Of a DNA stretch of 64,000 bases, positions 44,116-53,123 are shown in pieces; within the stretch, counting starts at the first letter, position 1; every line of letters begins with the position of its first letter. The stretch is from CAJCIY01 sp964245825 (GTDB lineage: Bacteria; Actinomycetota; Actinomycetes; Mycobacteriales; CAJCIY01). A model generated the notes under the pieces. The model did not search any database, was not told the origin of the DNA, and saw only the letters and a list, made by a program, of their open reading frames with translations. Location of the stretch: assembly GCA_964245825.1 (NCBI GenBank), contig CAXTNT010000011.1, positions 1-64,000 on the forward strand, given 5' to 3'. Position numbers and translations under genes: made by a program.

Positions 44116-44873
44116 CACGCCGACCGCGGCAGCTCGCGGAGCGGGGGCTCGGGCTCTCCGCGCCGCCAGACCAGCGACTGCGCCGGCGGTGTCCCCGGCC
44201 GGATGCCGGCCAGCAGCGCTGTCACCTCGGCCATGATGCGTTCGGTCGCCGCCCGCAGCAGCGCCGGGGTCTGCTCCTGGCCTGCGTACGCCGTGAGGTC
44301 GACGGGCGGGCCGACCCGGGTGCGGATGGTGGGCCGGGCGAAGGGGTGCGGCCGGCCACCCCGGCGGTAGAACTCCTGTGCGCCCCACTGGGCCACCGGC
44401 AGCACCGGCACCCCGGACAGCAGCGCGAGTCGGGCGACGCCGGTCCTGGCCTGCATGGGCCACAGGTCGGGGTCGCGACTGGTCGTGCCCTCGGGATAGA
44501 TGATCACGCAGAAGCCCTGCCGCAGTGCGGTCACCGCGTCCGAGAGCGACTTCGCGGCGTCGGCCGTCCCCCGGTACACCGGGATCTGCTTGGCGCCCCG
44601 CATGATCGGCCCGGCCGGTCCGCGGAAGAGGCTGTCCTTGGCGAGGTAGTGCGGCAGCCGGCCGGCGTCGAAGATGTCCCGCGCGATGATCAACGGGTCG
44701 GCCACCGACACATGGTTGGCAGCGAGGATCACACCGCCTTCGGCCGGCAGTCGCTCCCAACCCTGCGCGTCCCGACGGGCGAGCAGCGAGTTGCCCGGAT
44801 AGAGGATCGCGATGCACAGCGAGAACCAGAAGCCACGCTTCTCGCTGCCGCCGCGCCGCCTGGGCCTCGCCAT
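44115..44873 (-). CDS. plsC: 1-acylglycerol-3-phosphate acyltransferase (PlsC family)
   Basis: The 252-residue enzyme adds the second acyl chain of phosphatidic acid. It has the catalytic NHVSVADPL (H-x4-D) motif and CVIIYPEGTTSRDPD substrate motif, with a hydrophobic N-terminal segment (FWFSLCIAILYPG). It is directly upstream of gpsA, which makes the acceptor backbone. Divergent from cofC. Confidence 0.93.
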   Translation of the reverse strand: MARPRRRGGSEKRGFWFSLCIAILYPGNSLLARRDAQGWERLPAEGGVILAANHVSVADPLIIARDIFDAGRLPHYLAKDSLFRGPAGPIMRGAKQIPVYRGTADAAKSLSDAVTALRQGFCVIIYPEGTTSRDPDLWPMQARTGVARLALLSGVPVLPVAQWGAQEFYRRGGRPHPFARPTIRTRVGPPVDLTAYAGQEQTPALLRAATERIMAEVTALLAGIRPGTPPAQSLVWRRGEPEPPLRELPRSA

Positions 44874-44946
44874 GCCTCACCTCCCGATCCGCCGCCCGCT
44901 CCGGCGACAGCCTGCCAGGCGGCGCGCGCGGCGGCGCCCTGCGAGC

Positions 44947-45615
44947 ATGACCGGCGTGCCGCGGGCCCGGGATCTGCGACCGGCGTCGGGCTGGGTCGTC
45001 GTGCTGCCGGTCAAGGAGCTCGCCGTCGCCAAGTCCCGGCTGGCGGTCGCACCGGCGATCCGCGCGGCCCTGACGGTCGCGATGGCGCGGGACGTGGCCG
45101 CCGCGGTGCGGGCGGCCGGCGCCGAGGTGCTCCTGGTGACCGACGACGCGCGCGCGGCCAGCTCGGTGCCGGCGGACTGGGTCGAGCCGGACGTGCCCCG
45201 GGCCGGGCTGTCGGCGGCGGCCCGCCACGGGGCGGCGGTCGCGGGCCGGCTCCGCCCCGCGGCCGGCATCGTGGTGCTCGCCGCGGACCTGCCGGCGCTG
45301 ACGCCCGCGGCGCTGCTCGCGGTCCTGGCCGGGGTCGGGGCTGCGGGCGTGGTCGCGGACACCAGCGCCGTGGGCACGGTGCTGCTCGCGGCGACCGCCG
45401 GGACGACGCTGCGACCGGCGTACGAGGGGGCGTCGTTCGCCGCACACCGGGCCGCCGGCGCCCGCGACCTCACCCCGCTGGCCACCGCCGCGCTGCGCCG
45501 CGACGTGGACACCGTCGCCGATCTCGCCGCGGCCCTCGCGCTGGGTGCGGGGCGGGCCACGACCGCGGCGGTGGCGGCGGACGCGGCGGCCTGGAAGACT
45601 GCCGGGCTGCGGTGA
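44947..45615 (+). CDS. cofC: 2-phospho-L-lactate guanylyltransferase (CofC)
   Basis: The 222-residue nucleotidyltransferase acts in coenzyme F420 biosynthesis; in actinobacteria the substrate may be phosphoenolpyruvate rather than phospholactate. Motifs are VVVLPVKELAVAKSRL (nucleotide and Lys motif), VLLVTDDARA and VVLAADLPALTPAAL. ATG 44947. The other F420 genes are not in the window, so the pathway is split. Confidence 0.9.
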   Translation: MTGVPRARDLRPASGWVVVLPVKELAVAKSRLAVAPAIRAALTVAMARDVAAAVRAAGAEVLLVTDDARAASSVPADWVEPDVPRAGLSAAARHGAAVAGRLRPAAGIVVLAADLPALTPAALLAVLAGVGAAGVVADTSAVGTVLLAATAGTTLRPAYEGASFAAHRAAGARDLTPLATAALRRDVDTVADLAAALALGAGRATTAAVAADAAAWKTAGLR

Positions 45616-45653
45616 CGGAAGGTCGTTCACCTGCGTCTGTGACACTCTCGGCC

Positions 45654-47753
45654 ATGAGCGAGACCACGTCGGCGAACGCGGGCGAGGACCTGCCCGCCGA
45701 CCGCTACGTGAACCGTGAGGCGTCGTGGCTGGACTTCAACGCCCGCGTGCTGGCGCTCGCCGAGGACGAGGACGCACCGCTGCTGGAGCGGGTGAAGTTC
45801 GCGGCGATCTTCGCGAGCAATCTCGACGAGTTCTTCATGGTGCGAGTCGCGGGCCTGCAGCGCCGGCAGGCGACCGGGCTGACCGTACGCAGTGCCGACG
45901 GGCTCTCGACCCGGAGCCAGCTGGAGCTCATCGCCGAGCGGTCCGGTGAGCTGCAGCGCCGGCATGCCGAGGTCTTCGCCAAGCAGCTGGTCCCGGCGCT
46001 GGCGGTCGAGGGCATCCGCATCGCGACCTGGGACGAGCTGCCCGCCGGCGAGCAGGAGCGGCTGCACGGGTACTTCCGCGCCCAGGTGTTCCCGGTGCTG
46101 ACGCCGCTGGCGGTCGACCCGTCACACCCCTTTCCGTACATCAGCGGGCTGTCGCTCAACCTGGCGGTCGTCGTCCGCGACCCGGGCACCCGAATGGAGC
46201 ACTTCGCCCGGGTGAAGGTGCCGGACAACGTCGCGCGGTTCGTCCGCATCGAGACCGGCGACGACACGGTGCTGTTCCTGCCGCTGGAGCAGCTCATCGC
46301 AGCCCACCTCGGCCAGCTGTTCCCCGGCATGGACGTGCAGGAATGGCATCTGTTCCGGATCACCCGCAACGCCGACGTCGAGATCGAGGAGGACGAGTCC
46401 GAGGACCTGCTGCAGGCGCTGGAGCGCGAGCTCGCCCGGCGGCGGTTCGGTCCGGCCGTCCGGCTGGAGGTCGCCGAGTCGATCGGCGAGCACGTCCTGG
46501 ACCTGCTGGTCCGGGAGCTGGAGGTCCAGCCGCGCGGAGTGCTCCGCGTCCCGGGCCTGCTGGACCTCACCGCGCTGTGGGCGGTGGTCGACCTGGACCG
46601 GCCGGAGCTCAAGGACGACCCGTACGTGCCGACCGCCCACCCGCGGCTGGCGGCCCAGGACACCGCCGGGGCGCCGAGCTTCTTCGCGGTCCTGCGCGAG
46701 GGCGACGTGCTGGTGCACCACCCGTACGACAGCTTCGCCACCACCGTGCAGAAGTTCATCGAGGAGGCCGCCACCGACCCGAACGTGCTGGCGATCAAGC
46801 AGACGCTCTACCGCACCTCCGGCGACTCCCCGCTGGTCGAGGCCCTCATCGACGCGGCCGAAGCCGGCAAGCAGGTGGTGGTGCTGGTGGAGATCAAGGC
46901 GCGGTTCGACGAGCAGAACAACATCACCTGGGCGCGGGCGCTGGAACGCGCCGGCTGCCACGTCGTGTACGGGGTGATCGGCCTCAAGACGCACTGCAAG
47001 ACGGCGCTGGTCGTCCGCCAGGAACGCGGTCAGCTCAAGCGGTACGCGCACATCGGCACCGGCAACTACAACCCCAAGACCGCCCGGATCTACGAGGACA
47101 TCGGGCTGCTCACCGCCGACTCGGACATCGGGGCGGACCTCACCGACCTGTTCAACGTGCTGACCGGCTACAGCCGCCAGACCGAGTACCGCTCGCTGCT
47201 GGTCGCCCCGCAGCGGCTGCGCGCCGGGATCATCGAGCAGGTCGAGGCGCAGGCCGCCCGGGCCCGCGCCGGCGAGCCGGCGCACATCCGGCTGAAGGTC
47301 AACAACCTGGTCGACGAGCAGGTCGTCGACGCGCTCTACCGGGCGTCGATCGCCGGCGTCCGCGTCGACTGCGTGGTCCGCGGCATCTGCGCGCTCCGCC
47401 CGGGCGTCCCGGGGCTCTCCGAGCGGGTCCGGGTCCGGTCGGTGCTCGGGCGCTACCTCGAGCACAGCCGGGTCTTCGCGTTCGGCGACGGCGACGGTGC
47501 GCGGTGGTGGATCGGCAGCGCCGACGTCATGCACCGCAACCTCGACCGGCGGGTGGAGGTGCTCGTCCGCGTCCGCGAACCCGCGCTGGGCGAACAGCTG
47601 CGCGAGGTCGTCGACCTCGCGCTGGATCCGGCGACCCGGGCCTGGGACCTCGCACCCGACGGCGGCTGGAGCCTGACCGGCGACGTGGACATGCAGCGGG
47701 TGATGGCCGACCGGATGGCCGCCCGCGGTGCCGAGCGGGCGCCCGGTGCCTGA
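45654..47753 (+). CDS. ppk: Polyphosphate kinase
   Basis: The 699-residue PPK1 reversibly makes polyphosphate from ATP. The N domain has REASWLDFNARVLALAED and FFMVRVAGL. The catalytic phospholipase-D-like domains have LAIKQTLYRTSGDSPLV, the phosphohistidine site GLKTHCKTALVV (His447) and HIGTGNYNPKTARIYED. The last residues overlap the CYTH-CHAD gene. The adjoining genes deal with polyphosphate and oxidised or dinucleoside polyphosphate, so this reads as a polyphosphate module. Confidence 0.96.
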   Translation: MSETTSANAGEDLPADRYVNREASWLDFNARVLALAEDEDAPLLERVKFAAIFASNLDEFFMVRVAGLQRRQATGLTVRSADGLSTRSQLELIAERSGELQRRHAEVFAKQLVPALAVEGIRIATWDELPAGEQERLHGYFRAQVFPVLTPLAVDPSHPFPYISGLSLNLAVVVRDPGTRMEHFARVKVPDNVARFVRIETGDDTVLFLPLEQLIAAHLGQLFPGMDVQEWHLFRITRNADVEIEEDESEDLLQALERELARRRFGPAVRLEVAESIGEHVLDLLVRELEVQPRGVLRVPGLLDLTALWAVVDLDRPELKDDPYVPTAHPRLAAQDTAGAPSFFAVLREGDVLVHHPYDSFATTVQKFIEEAATDPNVLAIKQTLYRTSGDSPLVEALIDAAEAGKQVVVLVEIKARFDEQNNITWARALERAGCHVVYGVIGLKTHCKTALVVRQERGQLKRYAHIGTGNYNPKTARIYEDIGLLTADSDIGADLTDLFNVLTGYSRQTEYRSLLVAPQRLRAGIIEQVEAQAARARAGEPAHIRLKVNNLVDEQVVDALYRASIAGVRVDCVVRGICALRPGVPGLSERVRVRSVLGRYLEHSRVFAFGDGDGARWWIGSADVMHRNLDRRVEVLVRVREPALGEQLREVVDLALDPATRAWDLAPDGGWSLTGDVDMQRVMADRMAARGAERAPGA

Positions 47754-49290
47754 GGTCGAGGTGGCTCTCGCGCCGGTCTCCGAGCACCTCGAGGACGAGA
47801 TCAAGCTCGCCGTCCCAGCGGTGTTCGTCCTGCCCACGTTGATCGCGGCCGGCGAGGAGGGCCAGGTGGTCGCCGCAGTGGCCCACCCGCGGCGCACGCT
47901 CCGGGCGGCATACGTCGACACCCCCGACCTGCGCCTTGCGCGCTCCGGGGCGACGCTCCGGCACCGGACGGGCGAAGGCCGGCCGACCTGGACGCTCAAG
48001 CTGCCCACCGACCGCGAGCACGAACGGCTCGAGCTCTCGGCGGCAGCGCCTGCCACCGCGATGCCGCCGCAGATCCGTGCGCTGATCACCGCGTACGTCC
48101 GGGAGAGCGAGCCGGTGGAGGTCGTCCGGCTCACCACCCGGCGCGATGCCTGGAGCCTGCAGGACGCCGAGGGCGCCGAGGTCGCCGAGGTCGTGGACGA
48201 CCTCGTGTCGGTGCTGTCCGCGGGCAAGGTCGTGGCCCGCTTCCGCGAGCTGGAGATCGAGCGGCGCGGGATCGACGACCCTTCCCTGGCGCTGGTGCTG
48301 GCACGGCTCGCCGACGCCGGCGCCGTACCCGGTCAGTTCACCTCCAAGCTCGCGCAGGCACTGGGACCGCGGGCCAGCGCGGCCCCGGACGTGCCCACGC
48401 CGCAGCGGGTCCGGCGCGGCGATCCGGCCGCGGCGCTGGTGGCCGAGGCGGTCCGCGACGGCCTCCGGCGGCTGCTCGCGCAGGACCCCCGTGTACGGCT
48501 GGGGCGGGCGGACGGGGTCCACCAGCTGCGGGTCGCCTGCCGGCGGCTGCGCAGCGATCTCGCGACCTTCGCACCACTGCTCGAGCCCGGCTCGCCCGAC
48601 GCGCTGCGGGCGGAGCTGGCCTGGCTCGCCGACCGCCTGGGCGGGGCGCGCGACCTGGAGGTGCTGCGCGGGCGACTCGCCTCGACGTTCCGGGCAGACC
48701 CCCTCGCGCCGCTCGACGCAGGCGCCTTCGGCCGGCTCGACGAGGAGCTCGCGGCTCGGGAGCAGGCGGCGCTGACGGTGGCCACGGGCACCCTCGACGA
48801 GCCCCGCTATGTCGCCCTGCTCACCGCCGCCGTCGCCTTCGCCGCCGCGCCCCCGGTCAACGCCGCCGCCCACCAGCCGGTCCGGACGGTGCTGCCGCCG
48901 TTGGTCGGCGCCGTCGTGGCCGACCTCGACGCGGCGGTGGAACGCCTGTCGCGCAACGGTTCCGACGCCCGCTGGCACCGCGCGCGGATCCGGGCGAAGC
49001 GGGCCCGATACGCCGCGGAGGCCGCCGCCGTGGCGCTCGGGCCGTCCGCGGCCGCGACCGGGACCGCGATCGCCGCGGTGCAGGACGTCCTCGGCGACCA
49101 CCAGGACGCTGCGATCGCCGCCGACGTGGTGCTGGCGATGGCCGCCGAGCACCCCGAGGACCCGGCGCTGGTGCTGCTCTGCGGCCGGCTGGCCGAGCGC
49201 GAGCGGGCGAGCGTCCGTGACGCGCGCCGGCGCTTCGGCAAGGCCTGGGCGGCGGCGAGCGCGCGGCCGGTCCGGCGCTGGCTCGGGTGA
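47746..49290 (+). CDS. CYTH-CHAD domain protein
   Basis: The N-terminal CYTH domain (residues 1-190) has the signature ELEDEIKLAV-type EDEIK (ExExK) and a tunnel of basic and acidic strands, as in inorganic triphosphatases. The C-terminal CHAD domain (about residues 220-510) is a histidine- and arginine-rich helical bundle (GVHQLRVACRRLRSD, RWHRARIRAKRARYAAE, LGDHQDAAIA) that binds polyphosphate. GTG 47746 overlaps the ppk end by 8 bases; GTG 47728 is alternative. Position right after ppk supports polyphosphate binding or hydrolysis. Confidence 0.93.
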   Translation: MPEVEVALAPVSEHLEDEIKLAVPAVFVLPTLIAAGEEGQVVAAVAHPRRTLRAAYVDTPDLRLARSGATLRHRTGEGRPTWTLKLPTDREHERLELSAAAPATAMPPQIRALITAYVRESEPVEVVRLTTRRDAWSLQDAEGAEVAEVVDDLVSVLSAGKVVARFRELEIERRGIDDPSLALVLARLADAGAVPGQFTSKLAQALGPRASAAPDVPTPQRVRRGDPAAALVAEAVRDGLRRLLAQDPRVRLGRADGVHQLRVACRRLRSDLATFAPLLEPGSPDALRAELAWLADRLGGARDLEVLRGRLASTFRADPLAPLDAGAFGRLDEELAAREQAALTVATGTLDEPRYVALLTAAVAFAAAPPVNAAAHQPVRTVLPPLVGAVVADLDAAVERLSRNGSDARWHRARIRAKRARYAAEAAAVALGPSAAATGTAIAAVQDVLGDHQDAAIAADVVLAMAAEHPEDPALVLLCGRLAERERASVRDARRRFGKAWAAASARPVRRWLG

Positions 49291-50183
49291 CCACCCCGGT
49301 CCTGGCCGCCGGGACGGTGCTGTGGCGCCGGGACGGCGACGACGTCCAGGTGGCCCTCGTGCACCGGCCCAAGTACGACGACTGGTCGCTGCCGAAGGGC
49401 AAGTGCGAGCCGGGCGAGCACCTGGCGGTGACGGCGATCCGCGAGACCCGCGAGGAGGCCGGCTTCGACGGCGTGCTCGGCCGCTACCTCGGCGAGGTGG
49501 GCTATGCCGTGCAGGGCCCCGACGGCTCGGTGCCGAAGATCGTGTCGTACTGGGCGATGCAGGCCCTGGGGGGGGCATTCACGCCGTCGAGTGAGGTGGA
49601 CCGGCTGGAGTGGATGCCGGTGGCTGCGGCGCTCACGGCGCTGACCCGGGAGCACGACCAGCAGCCCGTCCGCGCGTTGTTGGCTGCGCCGCTGGAGACC
49701 GCCGCCGTGCTGCTGGTGCGGCACGCGCACGCCGGGAGCCGCAAGGCGTGGAAGGGCGCGGACGAGGCCAGGCCGCTCAATGCCCTGGGGCAGCGGGAGG
49801 CCGTGGCGATCGGTGCGGTGGCGACCGTGTTCGGCCCGGCTGCGGTCGGTGCCGCAGACCTGCTGCGGTGCGAGCAGACCGTGGCTCCGCTGGCCGAGGC
49901 CGTTGGGGTGGCCGTCGAGCACTGGCCCGCGCTCTCGGAGCGGCGGCATGGACGGGCTGCCGAGGAGGCCGCCGACCTCGTCCGCAGTCTCGCCACCGAC
50001 GGCCGGCCGGTCGCCGTGTGCAGCCAGGGCGGCGTCATCCCGGACGTGCTGGCCGCCCTGGGTGGCCGCAAGCTCCGCGACGCCCCGGCGCGCAAGGGCT
50101 CGGTCTGGGTGCTGTCGTTCGCCGGCAGCACGCTGGTTGCCGCGGACTACCTGCGCTCGCTGCTGCCCACCCGGCCCGGCTGA
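49287..50183 (+). CDS. NUDIX hydrolase fused to histidine phosphatase (MutT1-like)
   Basis: The N-terminal Nudix domain (residues 1-135) carries the box SLPKGKCEPGEHLAVTAIRE, then TREEAGF. The C-terminal histidine phosphatase domain begins LVRHAHAGSRK (catalytic RHA). This is the architecture of mycobacterial MutT1, which hydrolyses 8-oxo-dGTP, diadenosine polyphosphates and related molecules. GTG 49287 overlaps the CYTH-CHAD stop (GTGA), so the three polyphosphate-linked genes are coupled. Exact substrates are not known here. Confidence 0.92.
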   Translation: MTTPVLAAGTVLWRRDGDDVQVALVHRPKYDDWSLPKGKCEPGEHLAVTAIRETREEAGFDGVLGRYLGEVGYAVQGPDGSVPKIVSYWAMQALGGAFTPSSEVDRLEWMPVAAALTALTREHDQQPVRALLAAPLETAAVLLVRHAHAGSRKAWKGADEARPLNALGQREAVAIGAVATVFGPAAVGAADLLRCEQTVAPLAEAVGVAVEHWPALSERRHGRAAEEAADLVRSLATDGRPVAVCSQGGVIPDVLAALGGRKLRDAPARKGSVWVLSFAGSTLVAADYLRSLLPTRPG

Positions 50184-50192
50184 GACGTGCCG

Positions 50193-50222
50193 CGGGCCGG
50201 CCACCCAGGGGTGGCCGGCCCG
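50193..50222. terminator. Strong bidirectional terminator-like hairpin
   Basis: A perfect 13-bp inverted repeat (CGGGCCGGCCACC with its complement GGTGGCCGGCCCG) and a CAGG loop lies between the convergent NUDIX and HU genes. No U-tract is present, as often in Actinobacteria. Confidence 0.75.
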
Positions 50223-50237
50223 TGACCGTGCTGGGGC

Positions 50238-50879
50238 CTAGCGTGCCTTCTTGGCCGGGGACTTCGTCGCCGCGGCCTTCTTGACCGGGGACTTCTTCGC
50301 CGGAGCCTTGACCGCCGACATGACCCTCGTCGCGACCTTCTTGGCGGGAGCCTTGGTCGCCCTGGTGGCCGGAGCCTTGGCGAGCGTCCTGGCCGCGGCC
50401 GCCTTCTTCGCCGGCGCGCTGGTCTTCTTCGCGAGGGTCTTCGCCGCCGTCTTCGTGGCCGGCGCCTTGGCCGCCGTGCTCTTGGCTGCCGTGCTCCTGG
50501 CCGCCGTGCTCTTCGTGGCCGGCGCCTTGGCCGCCGTGCTCCTCGCCGCCGTCTTGGTTGCCTTGGTCGCCGTCCTGGGGGTCGGGGCCGCCTTGGCGAG
50601 CTTCTTCGCACCCGAGACGAACGCCTTGAACTCGGCGCCGGGCCGGAACTTCGGCACCGACGTCTTCTTGATCTTGACAGGCGCACCGGTCGCAGGGTTG
50701 CGCCCGGTGCGGGCAGCGCGGTCGGACTTCTCGAAGACGCCGAAGCCGGTGATCGCCACCTTCTCCCCGCGCGCCACCGCTCTGGTGACCGTGTCGACGA
50801 AGTGCTCGACCGCCTGCGATGCGGCCGGCTTGCCACCCAGCTTCTCGCTGAGAACCTCGACCAGCTCGGATTTGTTCAC
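50238..50879 (-). CDS. hup: DNA-binding protein HU with Lys/Ala/Pro tail
   Basis: The first 95 residues are HU (MNKSELVEVLSEKLGGKPAA, GRNPATGAPVKIKKTSVPKF, the DNA-inserting arm with RNPATG). The remaining ~118 residues are a histone-H1-like tail of Lys/Ala/Thr/Pro with repeats such as STAAKAPATK and PAKK. This is the actinobacterial HupB layout, with a tail that binds DNA non-specifically. The gene is GC-rich and repetitive in the tail. Confidence 0.96.
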   Translation of the reverse strand: MNKSELVEVLSEKLGGKPAASQAVEHFVDTVTRAVARGEKVAITGFGVFEKSDRAARTGRNPATGAPVKIKKTSVPKFRPGAEFKAFVSGAKKLAKAAPTPRTATKATKTAARSTAAKAPATKSTAARSTAAKSTAAKAPATKTAAKTLAKKTSAPAKKAAAARTLAKAPATRATKAPAKKVATRVMSAVKAPAKKSPVKKAAATKSPAKKAR

Positions 50880-51065
50880 TCATACCTCCGGTGCCCGGAC
50901 CCGGCCGTGTGCCGGACGGGTTCACGGTAGGGATGCGCGGGCCGCGGAACAACACTGCGCTCGGCGTGTCGCAGACCCGCACCGCGTCCGTTCCGCCTGC
51001 GCTTCGGGCACTTTCCGGCTCGCTACCTGGGTAAAGCGCTGGGGGACAGGCACTTTCGCAGTCGA

Positions 51066-51656
51066 TCAGGGCACGGCGACCCGCGGCAGCAGCGAGGACC
51101 GGCGAGACTCGTACGCGGTGATCTCCGTCTCCATCGCGAGCGTCACGGCGATGTCGTCCTGGCCGAGCAGCAGCCGATGACGGGCCGAGTCCTCCAGCCG
51201 GAAGGGATGGACCTGGCCGCCGGCGCGCAGCTCGCGGGCCGTCAGGTCGACGGTGACCACCACGGTGGGGTCGTCGGTCACGAGGTCCATCAGACTCGTG
51301 ACCACTGGGTCGGGCAGCTGCACGGGCAACAGTCCTCCCTTCAGGGCGTTGCCGCGGAAGATGTCGCCGAAGCGGCTCGCCACCACGACCCGGAAACCGG
51401 CGTCCTGCAGCGCCCAGACGGCGTGCTCACGGCTGGAGCCGATGCCGAAGTCGGGTCCGGCGAGCAGGATGCTGGCGCCCGAATACTGCGGCCGGTCCAG
51501 GACGAAGTCGGGGCCGCGCCAGCTGGCGAACAGGCCGTCCTCGAAGCCGGTGCGGCTGACCCGCTTGAGGAAGTCGCTCGGGATGATCTGGTCGGTGTCG
51601 ACGTTGGCGCGGCGCAACGGCACGCCGCGGCCGGTGTGCACGGTGAACGGTTCCAT
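51066..51656 (-). CDS. leuD: 3-isopropylmalate dehydratase small subunit
   Basis: The 196-residue subunit of isopropylmalate isomerase in leucine synthesis. It has ANVDTDQIIPSDFLKRV, the conserved FGIGSSREHAVWALQDAGF and SRFGDIFRGNALKGGLLPV. Three bases after leuC. A 186-base gap separates it from HU. Confidence 0.96.
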   Translation of the reverse strand: MEPFTVHTGRGVPLRRANVDTDQIIPSDFLKRVSRTGFEDGLFASWRGPDFVLDRPQYSGASILLAGPDFGIGSSREHAVWALQDAGFRVVVASRFGDIFRGNALKGGLLPVQLPDPVVTSLMDLVTDDPTVVVTVDLTARELRAGGQVHPFRLEDSARHRLLLGQDDIAVTLAMETEITAYESRRSSLLPRVAVP

Positions 51657-51659
51657 CGC

Positions 51660-53084
51660 TCAGACCTCCTGGAGTCGCGGCAGATCGGCGGGGGCACTCA
51701 GCCGGCCGGCGACGGCGGTCGCAGCGGCGACGGCGGGCGAGACGAGGTGCGTCCGGCCGCCCTTGCCCTGCCGTCCCTCGAAGTTGCGGTTGGAGGTGGA
51801 GGCGCAACGCTCCCCCGGCGAGAGCACGTCGGGGTTCATGCCCAGGCACATCGAGCAGCCCGGCTCACGCCACTGGGCGCCGGCCGTCGTGAACACGACG
51901 TCCAGCCCCTCGCCCTCGGCCTGGCGCTGCACGTCCTTGCTGCCCGGGACCACCAGCATCCGCAGGCCGGGCGCGACGTGTCGCCCGCGGAGCACGTCGG
52001 CCGCGGCGCGCAGGTCCTCGATCCGGCCGTTCGTGCAGGAGCCGACGAAGACCGCGTCGATGCCCACCTCCCGCAGCGGGGTGCCGGCAGCCAGGTCCAT
52101 GTACGCCAGGGCGCGCTCCGCCGCCTCCCGCTCCGCGACCGGGAGGTCTCCCGGGTCCGGGACGCGCGCCTGCAACGGCACGCCCTGACCAGGGTTCGTA
52201 CCCCAGGTCACGAAGGGGCTGAGGGCGGCGGCGTCCAGGTGGACCTCGTGGTCGAACTGCGCGTCGTCGTCGGTGGTCAGCTGCCGCCATGCCGCGACGG
52301 CGCCGTCCCAGTCGGCGGGTACGTACGGCCGGCCGCGCAGGTAGGCGAACGTGGTCTCGTCCGGGGCGATCAGCCCGGCGCGGGCACCCGCCTCGATGCT
52401 CATGTTGCAGACGGTCATGCGGCCGGCCATGTCCAGCGCGCGGATGGCCGCGCCGCGGTACTCGATGACGTAGCCCTGTCCACCGCCGATGCCGATCGTC
52501 GCGATGATCGCGAGCACCAGGTCCTTGGCGGTGACATCGGGGGGGAGGTCGCCGTCGACGGTGACGGCCATCGTCTTCGGCCGCGTCTGCGGCAGCGTCT
52601 GGGTGGCCAGCACGTGCTCGACCTGGCTGGTGCCGATGCCGAAGGCCAGCGCCCCCAAGGCGCCGTGGGTCGAGGTGTGGCTGTCGCCGCAGACGATCGT
52701 GGTGCCGGGCTGGGACAGGCCGAGCTGCGGGCCGATGACGTGCACGATGCCCTGTCGCTCGTCACCCATCGCATGCAGCCGGATGCCGAACTCCGCGCAG
52801 TTGCGGCGGAGGGTGGCCACCTGCGTCCGGCTGGTCTCGTCCGCGATGACCGACAACTGGCCGCTGGCCGCGCTGGGATCGGTCGGGATGTTGTGGTCCT
52901 CGGTCGCGATCGTCAGGTCGGGGCGACGCACGGTGCGACCCGCGAGGCGGAGACCCTCGAAGGCCTGCGGGCTGGTGACCTCGTGGACGAGGTGCAGGTC
53001 GACGTAGAGCAGGTCGGGCTCGCCCTCGCTGCGATGGACGACGTGCGCGTCCCAGACCTTCTCGGCCAACGTCTTCGGCGCCAT
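51660..53084 (-). CDS. leuC: 3-isopropylmalate dehydratase large subunit
   Basis: The 474-residue aconitase-like subunit. Cluster cysteines are in CGDSHTSTHGALGALAFGIG (catalytic region), VGSCTNGR and CSMCLGMNPD. It converts 2- to 3-isopropylmalate with LeuD. ATG 53084; the upstream frame lies in the ndgR promoter region. Divergent from ndgR. Confidence 0.96.
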   Translation of the reverse strand: MAPKTLAEKVWDAHVVHRSEGEPDLLYVDLHLVHEVTSPQAFEGLRLAGRTVRRPDLTIATEDHNIPTDPSAASGQLSVIADETSRTQVATLRRNCAEFGIRLHAMGDERQGIVHVIGPQLGLSQPGTTIVCGDSHTSTHGALGALAFGIGTSQVEHVLATQTLPQTRPKTMAVTVDGDLPPDVTAKDLVLAIIATIGIGGGQGYVIEYRGAAIRALDMAGRMTVCNMSIEAGARAGLIAPDETTFAYLRGRPYVPADWDGAVAAWRQLTTDDDAQFDHEVHLDAAALSPFVTWGTNPGQGVPLQARVPDPGDLPVAEREAAERALAYMDLAAGTPLREVGIDAVFVGSCTNGRIEDLRAAADVLRGRHVAPGLRMLVVPGSKDVQRQAEGEGLDVVFTTAGAQWREPGCSMCLGMNPDVLSPGERCASTSNRNFEGRQGKGGRTHLVSPAVAAATAVAGRLSAPADLPRLQEV

Positions 53085-53093
53085 GGGCTTGCA

Positions 53094-53108
53094 TCTCACA
53101 ATCTGAGA
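53094..53108. promoter_or_regulatory. Inverted repeat between leuC and ndgR, likely NdgR operator
   Basis: TCTCA-CAATC-TGAGA is a perfect 5-bp inverted repeat 10 bases before the leuC start. GTAC-n10-GTAC overlaps the ndgR start. IclR-family regulators next to leuCD bind such sites; binding here is inferred. Confidence 0.6.
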
Positions 53109-53123
53109 CGACAGTATCGGTAC

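Noticed and set aside
43123..45645. 840-residue minus frame including GpsA
   Set aside because: The extra residues overlap plsC and cofC in wrong frames. GpsA starts at ATG 44115.
44346..45653. Long N-terminal extension of the ppk frame
   Set aside because: It runs over cofC and plsC in wrong frames. The normal PPK start is at 45654.
51177..53123. Extension of the ndgR frame over leuC and leuD
   Set aside because: It is antisense to leuC and leuD. NdgR begins near 53124, where the winged helix starts.
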